From NCBI GenBank assembly GCA_935421135.1, contig OW285195.1:2480001-2544000 (forward strand): a DNA stretch of 64,000 nucleotides. The letters run 5' to 3'. This document shows, piece by piece, positions 13,201 through 28,200 of the stretch; the stretch's first letter is position 1, and each line of letters begins with the position of its first letter. Source of the DNA: Bugulina stolonifera. Taxonomy: Eukaryota > Bryozoa > Gymnolaemata > Cheilostomatida > Bugulidae. Position numbers and translations under genes: made by a program. Below the pieces are notes generated by a model, which was not told the DNA's origin, made no database searches, and worked only from the letters and a program-made list of their open reading frames with translations.

Positions 13201-16200
13201 TTAATAGAGATGAACTCGATTTCACCTCCAACCTTAACTGATATACTACTCCCATTTTCTTTGTCTATTCAGCTTGTCAAAGCTAACAATAAACAGTTGT
13301 ATTGGTACAAGCGTACGTACGCTCCTCCCATCCATTGCTTAGCTCGTAGCTCTCATATCTACTCAACTATATGCTTATTATTCAGGATTCTATTATAGTT
13401 TATATCTAAATATATAATTGTATATGGGCAGATGCTGAGGGCATGCTATGTTGTGTTGTGTAGCCATGTAAATAGAAGGCCATTCTTCTATTTCAGGCTA
13501 AATCGGCTTCATAATTGGTTTGAGCTTAGCCTTCACATTTTCTCAAATTGGTAGGCTAGGTAAGCTCATTCTAGAGTGTTGTCATCAGATATTTATATTT
13601 TTCTATTAAAAATTGGCAGTAGCATCCATGCACACCATTGTTATACAGACCTACATATATTCACATTGTTATATCAATATATTAGGTAATAAAATGTGTG
13701 CAGTTGGTGAACTACATCCTAATATATGAAGTATTGAGTGGCAAGCACACAACTGTATTAGCACTACCCTATTGTAAGTACTGAGTATATACATTTTATT
13801 TCATAACCTTTTCCTTCACCTGATGCATGATGCAATAGAACACACTCTCAGCTTATGTTTGCCAGCCAATCAGGAGCCACGTAGACTATTGCTTATTCAT
13901 AGCTGGTAGGTGGCTGTGCCGAGTGATTGATTTGATCAGTGGGGATGCAGCTGTCCTTTGGGAGACTGACGCTGGTTAGTCAAACATGAATCTACTAACC
14001 GGTATCTACTCTACATGGTGCTGTACTTTCTATCACTGGAGGGAGTTCACAGCTGGTATTATCTTGTCCACAGGTTTGCTTCATTTTATGGTGTAGTTAT
14101 ACAAAGGTATTGTTCAGCTTGTTACATGTAATTTGTAGTTGAGTCTTGCGTCTAATATACTGTTTTGAGCAAAGTGCTCTGCAGATGTTTATATTGTGCT
14201 CCAGATGGTTGGCAAAAGGGGCAAACAAGTTTCGCAGGTGCTGCCTAGTTGTTAGAGTTGTGCTGAGTTGTGCTGTGTTTCATCTATTCAATGCATTTTA
14301 TGAATAAAATGTTGCTTTTGCTCTCATATGCAATGGTCATTTGTTATTTAATGAATTTTCTTTTTTCAATTGATATAAGCACAATGAAGTGTATTTCGAT
14401 TCATGACCCTCAGCTGCTGTCTTGTATTTCATAGCAGCTATGAGCCTATAAAGATGCGACTACAAGATTTGCTTATTCAGTTTGTGGCAGCAGTCTACTT
14501 GGGAGTCCCAACCATTTGTTTTCTGTTTCTGTTAGGGGTGGTTATTTCGATGTTGTCCTTTTAGTTCAATCTATAGCAAGGGCAACTTTTTTCCGATGAC
14601 AAGCATTAGTTGATGTTCTCTCATTGTGGACCCGCTACGGTCATTTTAAACTCATCTGTAAGTATCTATAGATAGGCCTACTCAATAACTATGTTCAGCA
14701 TCTGTCTGTGAATGTATGCTAGCTTTTTAGACTTTTAGCTTTGTTTATGGGTTTATTTTGTGAAAGGTTAGTAGGAGGTTAAGTTGAGAGAAGTCATTTT
14801 TTTCATGCTGTTATTTTCTGGTTGATGAAACTTGATTGCGTTGGAATTAGGCCTAGTCATAGTATGTAGTCATAGAGGTTTTATGCAAGTCATAGAAGTT
14901 ATATGTAATTTATTTGTTTCAACCTGGAAACGGCCTAAGCGGTATTGATTTATTTGTCTTTGAGTCTCCACCCAATTCTGTATCCTGGTTGACTCTCAAT
15001 TGTTTTCATGAAGCTGCAATGTGGCAGATTATTTTGGCGGTTCTTTCTTATCATAACTTCCTTGTACTTTCTATATAGGAGAGATAATCTTGTGACTAGC
15101 TAATGTGTACCACTCAGTGAACAGTTTCAATGATGATAGGTGAAGTGGGGTTCAAGCCTACACCATTTCCACTCCTACACCACATTAGCCTACACTTTAA
15201 TTTAGCAAATTTTGATCCTGACACTCTTTCCAGACAACATAGTGTGATCAGCATTGACAATCAGTTATTAGAGTGCTCCAGCTGCAGCTAGTTGTAGAGT
15301 TCTTTATGTTACTGCACAAGTGTCTATTAATACCTAGTTATGTCAATGCTGCTGTTATGTAACCTGCCAGACAGATTGTGTAATGGAATCAGTTCATCTA
15401 CCTCTACACAATATAGTCTGGATTGAGATTTATTTCTGAATCCTGTCTGCTGTACTTGAAAGCTGCTATTATTTATTATACATTATCACTTAGTACATTA
15501 CAGTTCATAGCTTGGTAGTACTGCTGAGACAAAGCGCTCTGAATAGAAGTAGATTGGCACAGGCTGCCTTGCTTGGTGCTTGTTGAGTTCATAAGCCTGT
15601 AGCTAGTGACATTGGGTGGAGGTGCCTTCAGCAGATCCTTTCCCTCACCTTTGCCAAGGTAGTGTGACTACATAAGTATTACAGTGTTATGTTGACTACT
15701 CTTGTGTACTACTGGTTTGTTGCCAGAAATGACTGGCAAGTTAACTTATTGCTAAGTCAAGAGCATCTGAGCTCCAATATGTCCAGATAATTTAGTTACT
15801 GATGCTTTCAAGATTTTTTCCATTTTACTTAGATTTTCATTGTACTCCTGTGGTAGAAAGATTCCAGAGGTTCAACAGCAACAAGAGTACACTATCTGGA
15901 ATTTTCCGTAGCTTGCTATGTAATCATAATTAATATAAAAAGTTAACCCAAGAATGTGGCAACAGAGTTTTAACACAAAAACAGTCTAGCATTCTACCAG
16001 GATAAAGTGTGGTGTGGCATGTGTTTGTCCATCCAATTGGATTGTGTGGATGCTTTCTATTGGATTCTGGTAATGTGCGTCACCATGTGGTTAGTGACAG
16101 TGTTGCAAATATGGAGCTGATTCTTCTGTTAGCACACAGTGCCTTCCGCTCCCGTGATCACTCTTCTAGTGCTCTTCTGTCCAGCTCTTGCTTGAACTCA

Positions 16201-19200
16201 TAGTTGACTAGTTACTAAGACTATCATTGTGATATGTTTGCTTAGTTGCTTATTTTGCTGTTTAAACAGTATCTCAGCTGATATAAAATACCATAAAAGC
16301 AGTTTTTCATCTATCAATGTATAGTATACATGTAGTAGATCATTTGACTGATTGTATTAGACCTGCAGACTAGGTGTTCATTAATCGAATCCATACAATT
16401 AAATTCATTGCAGTGCCTCCAAGGTAGGATGATTTTCTTGTACTCCATATTACCTTCAATTTTTCATTATGGATTATACTGTGTTTGAATTAACCTCTCT
16501 ATTGTAATGGCCAGCCCACTTTTTGCTCCTGAATTGAATTGTTTACACTAGACCACAATGCCCAGGGTGACTGACCAAGTTATTACCAAAGATCAGGCTT
16601 GTTACTAGACAGTTAGTAGCTGTTCAATTTTTTAAAGAAAGGCATTCTAAAATGTCCAAACTAAGGTTATGGTGGTATAGTTATTCATACTCAACACTCT
16701 TGAATGTGCATGTGTTTGTCACTAACAGTGATTGCATACTGAAATGCAGTTGTGCAATGTACTTTTCCATTGTACTGAAATGCACATGGCCGACATACAG
16801 GTATTGTGATTCAGTTCCTTGTAAGATAAAAGTAGGTTAGTTTCACTTGACTACCTTGTGACAGCTACATTGTACATGATTGTGTACTGATTGTGCTATT
16901 ATATAACAGCTACTGGGAGTGGCTGTCTGTATAAATAGCTTACATAATGATATCATAAGTTAGTCTAGGGATAGAGAGGAAATAATACAGGTAGAGTTAC
17001 TGAGCATCAATGAGCAATTAGTTATGCAACTCTTGAGACAAATATACCCTTACAGTGTAGCATAGGGCCTGCTTTCATCCCTCTTGTCTGGTAATATAAA
17101 TTTTAGAATCATGAAAATTATTTTTTGCTATAATATGAAGCTTACTAGGTTGTAGGAAGGCCAGACAAATAAGATGGTCAATGACAAAGGTTATTGATTT
17201 GATGCTTCATCACAATGAGTGGTGATGATGCCAGTTGTTACAGGAACCTGTTCCTAACTGGCACCTGGTGGTATATACTACAGTATGTAGGCTGTGACTA
17301 ATTGCTGTATAGTTGTGCTTGTATAGTAATACAAAGAAAGGTCAGCTGTAGGTCATGTCTGATTAATAGATGTCTTGCTCCCCGCCCACCAATACACCTG
17401 ATTGCATAAATGGTATAAGCTGATCATAGGCTTGAGAGATTAGCATTCATGTATTTACTGCTTCGTGCTTACCATTTCAGTTTAGGTTTTCAAATGAAGG
17501 GTTCAATGTCGTAATGGTGGCATGGCGGTATTGCTGAAATGTGTTACTTGTTTGTGAAAGAGAATATCTAGGATTCTGACATCTAATAATGGTAATAGGA
17601 TGTTGTGTTGTTCAGATAGTTTCAGTTGATTGGTTGCTGGGTTAAAGGTATGCTTTGTCTCCTATTCCTGTTACTGGGTTACATTTTTGCTTGTTTTTAC
17701 ACTTGATGTTGATGCTAAATATAAATTTTACAGATTTAGAGCAGTTAATAAGGTTGTTTGCTGTCAAAGGCAATATCATGACCTTGCCCCTCGTTTCCTT
17801 ATAATTTCCTTGCCTACTCGCTTAGTTTCGCCAGTAGTATGTTCGCTCATCCTATTCTGTAATGCGTTCCAGTTTAGGTTTAGCTGCAACTATCGAACTA
17901 GACCTGTTCAGTTTCCTTTTATGAATTATTGCAACTTGTGTTGACTAGTTGTAGTCGGCTACTAAGAAGAGTTAGGAGTACTAATTCTGTAAAGGTTGTT
18001 CTACTCATTTCTAGGAAAGTAAGTCGTAGAAACACTGGGCGACTGATGTATTGAAGAGTTGTCCATTTTCCAAACATTTATAATAAAGATACAGTTGATG
18101 GTTTCTGGGAATAGCCTTATCTGCAACAGTATGTTTTGGTCAGAGTATCATGATAACAGCTTGATTGCTTTGTAGTTTAGTACTATGAAGTCTCATGGCT
18201 TCTCAGAATCCGTGAGCACATTAGCTAATATCAGGTCTGTGAAGCTTTGGTTGGCAACATTGTCTATTGTATGTTTAGAGAATTCAATTTTAGATTTGTA
18301 TGTCAGTAGGCAGCAACCCTAAGACAGACTATCACCCAGTGGCACCAGCTTAATTGTTTGCCGTGCCTCTGAGGCCCTATATTGAATTTGCATGTCGCTT
18401 TAGCTGGCTGTATAAGATTTATAATATTCTAATACTGTCAGGTAAAGTTGTCTTGCAAATAGCCTTGCACTTCACCAAGTGGTAATAGCAGTAAGCTGGA
18501 AAGGTATTAGATGGATATGTGTGATCAGCAGAAAGTTTTATGCCCATCCTTGTTGTTTTTCCTATTCAATATGCAAGATGTAGGTTAATGTATGCAAGTG
18601 TTAGTTGATTTCTGAACCATAAATGGATAACTGGTGACACTGACAAGTCTGGATAAATGGAAGTAATGGCAGGATTATTGGTAGTAAGTTGGGGCATATT
18701 GTATTATGGGATATGGTATATTATAATTATTATAAGATATGGTACATGTACACTATATTGTATTATGGGATATGGTGTATTGTATTATGGGACATATGTT
18801 TTATTGGTCTGTCTAATTGGTTTCAAATACTATCACTGGTGATGGAATATTGCAAACAAACAAGGGATCATCTAAAGATACCTCCATTGCACACCACCAA
18901 TGCTGTTTCAGGTAGGCTAGGTGCATACAGGGCATGTGTAAGTTGTGTTGCCTGTGATTTAATTAGTATTCAGATCCCAACAGTCAACACTACATTTAGA
19001 ATAGCTTCACCCAACTGCCTAGTATTAAATATGTATAAGTATACTTCTATTAGTTTGAGCCCCAAGTACTCCCACTCAGAGCTATATTAAACGTCGCCGC
19101 CATCTTGATTTATTATACATACATGTACACTGTGGGTGTATAGGTCGAGCCATTAAGCCTTGACATATATCTTTAGCTGTGGCAATCTCAGAACTTTCCA

Positions 19201-22200
19201 CTGGTGAATAGCGATGTGTCATTCGTAACTTAATCATGTGATGATATAACTACATGCTGCCTGCTATGCTGTGAAATTGCACACTGCTTGGACCATTGAA
19301 CCGAGACTTCTACACCTGTAAAATGTAGCTAGAATTTAAGTAATGATAATATTCTATAAAGTTGAGCCTACATTGGTTAGACCAGCTGGGTGTAAAATTA
19401 TTGATAAATCTTATGGTCACTAGTAGCCAACCCAGTTTCATCTCGATGCAATAATACGACCAGTGTTATAAAATGTCCACTTGAGTTTCTAATAATGTTA
19501 TTATTATAACACTGTTATTTTTACCAAATTATATACCAATTACTGTTGTTGACTTTCCACCACATTGATTAATTTATAGCAACTGTATTGTCCATGCTTA
19601 TGTTTCTTTTTATGATTGAAGATACCTAAATAAAAAAAGATTATTACTGTTACAAAATGTACTACCTCTCTCTAGATTATGTTTGAATAATAAATCTGGC
19701 TATCGATCACTGTACCTATCCATGTTATAATATTTGCAATACCAATCACCTGAACAATCTACACCATCCTGTGATTTCAGTCATAATCCTACCAGCTATT
19801 ACACCTAGTATCAGTCATCACCTCCAACTATCACAGTATCAGTCATCACCACCAGCAGCTATTGTAGTATCAGTCATTGTCACTACAGGCTACAGTATCA
19901 GTCATCAGCTCAATCAGTATTATACATGTAATATCAGTTATTTTCGTTGTTATAGGGTAGTTATTTACTAGAGCAGAGATTACTAGAGGTCAACACTGTA
20001 CCATGTACATGTGTATGATTCTAATGACTTGTAGCCTGCTCAATTATTGGTTTTAGCTATTAATGATAATGTGAATTTACACCTTTATGGTCTGATACGA
20101 ATGTTTGGTTGTAAGGGTGGGTGTTGATGTCAGTAAATGTAATTGCAGCAATTATAGCCACCTGAATTCATTGTGCTGGTATAAAGCATGGCTTTATAAG
20201 AACTAGGTCAGATGAAAGCTCAAAACAATTCTAATTCAAATAGTATTTTATTTCAATAGCTTATTTCAATTATTTCAGTGTTCTTGTACTCTATTGCTAG
20301 ATGCCCACTAGTGTTTGTTTACCCCCTTGCACGAAAGGCCCAACTGCCCTCTTTAATCCTGACCACAAATACCTGAGCTCAGTTGATGATATCATTTCAT
20401 CATATTAGTGACATCATAACAACATTATGATAATCAGCTGACCACAGAATGACCTAATTCTGGACTATTAGCATCCTGTTAGCCTAGAATAGTGTCTGTA
20501 AACCACAGTGTTAGGTATCAATACTGCTTATAGGCAGCATAATAATACAGTTTTCAAGTAGATAGCTGTGCTGTTTACGCTCTTTCTTGTCTGGTACAAC
20601 ATTTTATGAGTCAAATTAATAGGTCCAAAGACCATCTCCAAATATAAACTTGCACAAATACCAGTCTAGAGGAAGGCAATAAAGCAATGATGGTTGCTAT
20701 AGCATAGTCCTGTAGTTGCCTAAATCATCAAAATACAGTGGCTCCCTGTTGGGTAGGTAGTCTGTCAACCTCTGTTCACATTCTATCTACTTACGACTGT
20801 CTTATCTTCTACCTAACTACCTATGTTGTAAAACTTCCTACCACTTCTCTAGAGTCCCTACAAATATTATCTCTCAGCCTACTGAATATTTATATACCAT
20901 ATTCCCATCCGTTGGGCAAGACTGGCATTGTTTTGTATTGTTTTTCCACGCTGCTTTCTATTTACCACCTGAGCCGTCAGTGATTCATCACCCTGTAGAT
21001 GACCACATAGATGACCGCATAGCCAGCCACCTGTACTGCAAACAACAAAACAGTTTGTCGCCCTTTTGACAAAGGCCGGAGATTGTGAAACCATATATGT
21101 GCACCTAACCTAACCTAACCTAACGAATTATAATACAGCAGGAGGATGGGATAATGTAGATTACATGCAACAAATAATATCTGGTGCCTGTTTAAAACAT
21201 TCTATGTTTGTATAGGAGGCAATCCAACTAGCAAAGCTGAACAAAGAAAAAAGGTTGCAAGCAAAATATACAGAAAAATACAAGCAGGACTTGAGACACA
21301 AGTTTGTTGAACAAGCTAAGAAATATTTTGGTGTACCATATGCACAGCGCTATTGGAAGAAAGATGGTGAGTCATTCCTCTGCTGCTGGTAATCATGTGA
21401 GCTGCTAGGCTGAGGCATTGCACAATCTCCTTTACTTCATTGGTATATAGGCCTAGACCCTAGTGTTATGTTTGAAGGGTGACAGTAAGCCTAGTTGTTC
21501 GTAAAGAAAAGCATATCATTAGTCCAGCTAGTAGTAAAAGTTACTATTTCTCAACAATCTGTTCTCAAGTATCTGCTCCAGTTTCATGGGATTCACCTTA
21601 TCAATGAACACATTGTCTCTACTGTGGAGTTATCTACTCTGGGTGTACTGTAAAGGAGAAAACAACTCCAACATCCAATGGTTTGTGATGCTATTTTGTT
21701 TCCAGAAGCTGAATATAATGCTGATCTGTTTCTGGATTGCTGTGGGTTGGTTAGAAGAATAGTCAGGGATCTAAAAGAAGAGTTTGGGTTTGAGTTTGGG
21801 CCATGGAACCAGGCCTACCAATATGATACTCTTCCTTTGACTGTGGAATCTGCAGCTAGTATGAAGCCTGGAGATCTTGTGTTTATAACTGCTACGTACT
21901 ACAATCCTAAATGTAAGCTCACTAGTGCAGGTTCTTATTTGACATACTCTTGTTTATAACCGACTCATTCAAGTATGTGTACCCAGTCAGATACAACCAT
22001 TTAAGTACACACAGTCGAGTACGCGCAGTCGGGTACACACAGTCGAATACACACAGTCGAGTACGCACAGTCGAGTACACACAGTTGAGGACACCTAGTC
22101 GAGTACACCTAGTCGAGTACACCTAGTCGAGTACACACAGTTGAGTACACCTAGTCGAGTACACGCAGTTGAATACAGCCAGTCAATTGAAGTCAAATTT

Positions 22201-25200
22201 CTTCTGCTTGAACCAAATAAACTGTGATTAACAAATATTGAAAAGCATATCATATGACATGTGACACTTTCCTGATTAAATTTCTTCTGAATATCAATCT
22301 TTAATTGTTAGCAGGATTTTCCACTCTTTACAAATACAGAAAAGAGAATTTTTGAACCATCTCCTTAACCCAGCAATAACCTTTAAGAGTTTCGAATGTG
22401 TAGTTTCGAACTGCTAGATCAAATGACTACTGGTACTTCCCCACAATGCATCTTCACTATTATTATTACAAGCCAACCATAATAATGTGTGTGTTCCAGC
22501 CAAGAGACAGAAGCATGACGTCGTACATGTGGAGATCTGGCTGGGAGATGGAGAGAAGACAATAGGTGCTCGCTGGCAGAGAGGCAAGGTACAGGTAGGT
22601 TAGTGTGTTATGGCATGTGGTATAACAGTGGCATTGCTATGCATTATAGCATGTGGTATAACAGTAGCATTGCTATTCGTTATAGCATGAGGTATAACTT
22701 GTAAAGTCTTTACGACCTAAATTTCAGGTACAGACCAATTTGCTAAAATATTTTCCAGCACACATCCAGCACAAAGTCGCAAACGCACCGGCCTGGGCCC
22801 AAAGTAAAATCCTTATTTTCATGTGAAGAATTCAGTAAGGTTTATGCCGATGAGCTAGGGATGCTAGGGAGCTAGGGATGGTTTTGTCGGGCCAAGCAAG
22901 ATCTCAGGTCAAAATCTCTTTTGGCCTATGCTGGATGGCCATCCTGTGATTTTTATTTGTGACCTGGGTCCGCCCAAGAGGTCGCGGAGACACTAAGTAG
23001 CATTGCTATTTGTAAATATTAGTATGTAATATAACAGTAGCCTTGCTATTTATTATCATTGCTATATTATGTGTTGTGATATTCATGTGAGGGAATATGG
23101 ATTCAGCTATCCAATAGTTGACCTCAATATCACCATATACATGTAGCTGTCATTACTGGTTTCTAGGTATATGTTTTGGAGTTGCTATAGTACCAACCAT
23201 ATAATATAATAGTAATATTTATGATGTAACATACAACGTTGTGACATCATAATATGATCATTGTCAAACATCTTCCATATGTAGCTGCAGTGTGATGTTG
23301 GCACTACTATCATTGTATTAGCTTTCTTCAAGTTGCTAGAACTATTACAACATGGTGTTGACAACTCCCAACTAAGCTGTGAACAGTCATTGGAGACTTG
23401 ATACATGTACATGTCAATGTGTACCAATAATTCTGACTAGTATAGTGTAACATTATTTTTACTACTAATAGACTAATGTGGTGTAACAATACTGCTACCA
23501 CTAATGCTAGTGTGGTGTAACAATACTGACATACCATTACTAGCGTGGTGGACAATACTGTTACTACTAATAGGTATATTTGCCACCTCTTGAATGGACC
23601 CGAGACGCAGATATAACTCCCAAGATAGCTGTCTGGTCTAGGCCACAAGGGCTATTGGCTTGGAATTTCGCTTGGCCGGGCGAAACCATCCCTAACTCAT
23701 TGGCACACCTGGGTTTTTCGCACGAAAATGAGGATTTTGCCTTCGTCATAGGCCAGTGTGTTTGCGACTTTGCGATGGATGTGCGCCGGAATAATTTTTT
23801 GCGAGTTGGCCTGTGCCTGAAATTTAGTGTAACAATATACTGCTACTGCTATACTAGTGTGGTGTAACAATACTGTTACTACAATTTTAATACTAATGTG
23901 GTGTAGTTGAACATGACTACATTTGCGTATGTTTTACTACAGGTACATGACAGCTACATGTTTGAGGCCAAGAGTTATCACACTCCTACATACATATTCA
24001 AGTCCATAGACACTTGGCTGAGTGGGGAGTGCAGGAGGTATGTCTGTCGGTCCGTCTGTCCCCTCGCCACAGGGGAGATAATTCTATATTTAACCATGTC
24101 CTTGATAATAATCGTCAAATGCTGTGAAGGTATTTTAACTAATTGTGAGTTGTCAGTCATGTTTTGCACTCCATTATTTTGTTTCACTGGTCAATTCTGA
24201 GCAAATAGGACAACTTCAAACTATTCATAATATGTTAGCATACATGTAAGACGCTTGGAACTACATGTAATATCTTGGTTATTGGCTTGGTGCTTTTGAA
24301 CACATAATCATGCATTGATTGTGCATTCTTTTCATGAATGGTACTTGAAATCGGCAGAACTGTAGAAACACTTCCTCGGTTTGACTTTAATAATCCAAAC
24401 CATTGTACCTAGCAGTACCAAACCATTGTACCTAGCAGTTCCTCTTTACCAATATTGACCCAGTTTGAGTCTCAGACAGGTTTCCCATGATTAATTTTCC
24501 ATACTGATGCCATACTGGTGTGGTCTAGACACGTCATGGTCAAACAAATAAACTCTGTATACCTACTTACTGTTCCAGTGGCTAGATTCCACAAGGACAC
24601 TTTCTAGATATTTATGGTACGCCACCTATCACCTGACTACGTAAGGAGTGTATGTGTTACTATCACCTGACTACGTAAGGAGTGTATGTGTTACTATCAC
24701 CTGACTACGTAAGGAGTGTATGTGTTACTATCACCTGACTACGTAAGGAGTGCATGTGTTATTATCACCTGACTACGTAAGGAGTGTATGTGTTACTATC
24801 ACCTGACTACGTAAGGAGTGTATGTGTTACTATCACCTGACTGCGTAAGGAGTGTATGTGTTACTATCACCTGACTACGTAAGGAATATATGTGTTACTA
24901 TCACCTGACTACGTAAGGAGTGTATGTGTTACTATCACCTGACTACGTAAGGAGTATATGTGTTACTATCACCTGACTACGTAAGGAGTGTATGTGTTAC
25001 TATAACCTGACTACGTAAGGAGTGTATGTGTTACTATAACCTGACTACATAAGGAGTGTATGTGTTACTATAACCTGACTACGTAAGGAATATATGTGTT
25101 ACTATCACCTGACTACGTAAGGAGTATATGTGTTACTATCACCTGACTACGTAAGGAGTGTATGTGTTACTATCACCTGACTACGTAAGGAGTGTATGTG

Positions 25201-28200
25201 TTACTATAACCTGACTACGTAAGGAGTGTATGTGTTACTATAACCTGACTACGTAAGGAGTGTATGTGTTACTATAGCCTGACTACGTAAGGAATATATG
25301 TGTTACTATCACCTGACTATGTAAGGAGTGTATGTGTTACTATCACCTGACTACGTAAGGAGTATATGTGTTACTATCACCTGACTACGTAAGGAGTGTA
25401 TGTGTTACTATCACCTGACTACGTAAGGAGTATATGTGTTACTATCACCTGACTATGTAAGGAGTGTATGTGTTACTATCACCTGACTACGTAAGGAGTA
25501 TATGTGTTACTATCACCTGACTACGTAAGGAGTGTATGTGTTACTATCACTTGACTACGTAAGGAGTGTATGTGTTACTATAACCTGACTACGTAAGGAG
25601 TGTATGTGTTACTATAACCTGACTACGTAAGGAGTGTATGTGTTACTATAACCTGACTACGTAAGGAATATATGTGTTACTATCACCTGACTATGTAAGG
25701 AGTGTATGTGTTACTATCACCTGACTACGTAAGGAGTGTATGTGTTACTATCACCTGACTACGTAAGGAGTGTATGTGTTACTATAACCTGACTACGTAA
25801 GGAGTGTATGTGTTACTATCACCTGACTACGTAAGGAGTATATGTGTTACTATCACCTGACTACGTAAGGAGTGTATGTGTTACTATCACCTGACTACGT
25901 AAGGAGTGTATGTGTTACTATCACCTGACTACGTAAGGAGTATATGTGTTACTATCACCTGACTACGTAAGGAGTGTATGTGTTACTATCACCTGACTAC
26001 GTAAGGAGTGTATGTGTTACTATCACCTGACTACGTAAGGAGTGTATGTGTTACTATAACCTGACTACGTAAGGAGTGTATGTGTTACTATAACCTGACT
26101 GCGTAAGGAGTGTATGTGTTACTATAACCTGACTACGTAAGAAGTGTATGTGTTACTGAACTTTGCTCTTTATTATATAGTCACTGCTCTGAGCATGCTT
26201 GGAAACTACCGAGTCAGTTCATCCCTTCTCATAAGTCCATATTCTACTCCGACGGTGGATGCACAGACAGACATGAACCACGTATATCTGATGAGAATGC
26301 TAGTGATACAGAAGGTGATGGTAAGTGGTAATATTAGTAGTTGTCTGCCCAATATCACTGTAATCCAGAGAGGGGATAACTCCAAATAAGGCTGCAGCCT
26401 TTACTGTTTCCAAGTTTCAAAAAATAATGAGTTATTATCTGGTTTACTAGCTAACTAACAAGACTGTTGAAGCTGTATATAAGATAGACATCTAGTTTCT
26501 GTTCAGAATGAAACGTGCTACAAGGTATAGTGTATAAACTAGAGTAGTAAGTTGACTTTACCATGATTAAAGTTGAAGCAGATTATGAAACCAAATGTAC
26601 TGTAACATCATAACGTGCTATACACATCATGCATGTGCTATACTGTAACATCATAGCACATCATACATGTGCTATACTGTAACATCATAGCACATTATGC
26701 ATGCGCTATACTGTCACATCATAGCACATTATGCATGTGCTATACTGTAACGTCTGAGCACATTTTTCAGGCACGAAGTACAGTATGTTATATGATTCAG
26801 TTACTGGATGGATTGTAGTTGGCAGTTTATCTGATGTTACAAATGCTGATCCTGCTGAGTGTGATATTGTATCGTCACATAGCGACAGTGCTGAGTGTGA
26901 TATTGTATCGTCACACAGCGATACTGCAGTATCCTCTACTGATTACACCACCCATTCTAACGGTATGGACATGGGAGAGGGTAACGCAGGTAACATTACA
27001 GACATGAAAGTTGTTAATACTGCAGGTAAAACACTGACTGTTAACCCGGACTAAGTAACATACTAGGTCTAGACTATACAATGTGGCGTCTCTATTACTA
27101 TTATATTACTATTTCCTCTCATGTCTGTATTACATGATGTCATTGTCTCTGTAAAATATGAGTATCTCCAATCATTATACAAGTTAAATAATCCACTAAA
27201 CTTCCAGAGATGTTGTAAGGGAGGATAACTCCTTGTAGCCTCTGTACCTCTAACTGGCTAAGAGGATTTAGTTAGGAACTTGTACTACCTCAGTGTTGTT
27301 ATGCCCCATGTATATGTAGGCTGTGTAGCGGGCACATTAAACTAACAACTCGAATTTTTGTGTGGTCACAATGAAAGTCTTAATTCGGCAGTGTTACATA
27401 TGTACCTACTTTGTTTGAATTGCTTGGTTCTTGGGCTACGTTCCTGACAGAGTAATGAGATTTTAGTTTACATACTAGTACTACAATCTATAGAATGTAC
27501 ACCCCTTTATTTATTTATTTATTTTTATTTTTGTCGGAATACATTTGGTCTAATGTACATGTATATAATATATATGTACATGTAGCCTCAGTCCCAAAAC
27601 TTTCTACATTCTAGTTATATTTATGAGCTGCTGTAGGCTATAGCTACAGGGTTGTGTGGATTTACCTGTACATTCATTACAATTAGTATTTTATACAAAC
27701 AGATATTACCTGGTATTGTGCATGTGTGTGTGTGTGGAATGTATAACTCTATATAGTAAAGCTATATTGGTCTGGTATCTTTCTAGTACACCACCTTAGT
27801 TCTGCTATTCTGTGGATAGTCTGTGTTCACATAATCCAGTCTAGATTGTTCAGATCTTGTCTGTGGTGCTGCCCATTCTATAGTCTATATCATAACTAGT
27901 ATACACAATATATTAGCACCAGCATACATTGGTACACGTACTGTATACTTTGGCCAGGTTTCTGTCATTTTCTCATTGGGTTATACAATTGGGTAGGTAA
28001 CTCTCGATTCCAACCTTTAATATTTATTCGCTCGTCTCTCTCATCAGCAACAACTGTTACTGCTAAGGCAAGTTAGAGGAAATGTTTGATTCAATGTCTA
28101 TTTGGTCGGCATCATCATGTTACTAGTCTATATTCACAATGTGAATTGTAATTACTGAATTATGTTGTATTTCCATATTACCTTTGATATGTTACACGGG

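Noticed and set aside
7512..20983. Scattered 60-110 residue ORFs in intron 1
   Set aside because: No domains, no consistent codon pattern, no splice-compatible context linking them to the TTLL gene.
21105..21124. Telomere-like CCTAA repeats
   Set aside because: Only about four pentamers, internal to an intron; too few to indicate a telomere or telomeric retroelement.
21922..22122. 66-residue minus-strand ORF (repeated RLCV-type words)
   Set aside because: It reads through the 14-bp minisatellite only.
24625..26155. CRISPR-like regular repeat array
   Set aside because: Units are directly adjacent with no unique spacers, and the context is a eukaryotic intron.
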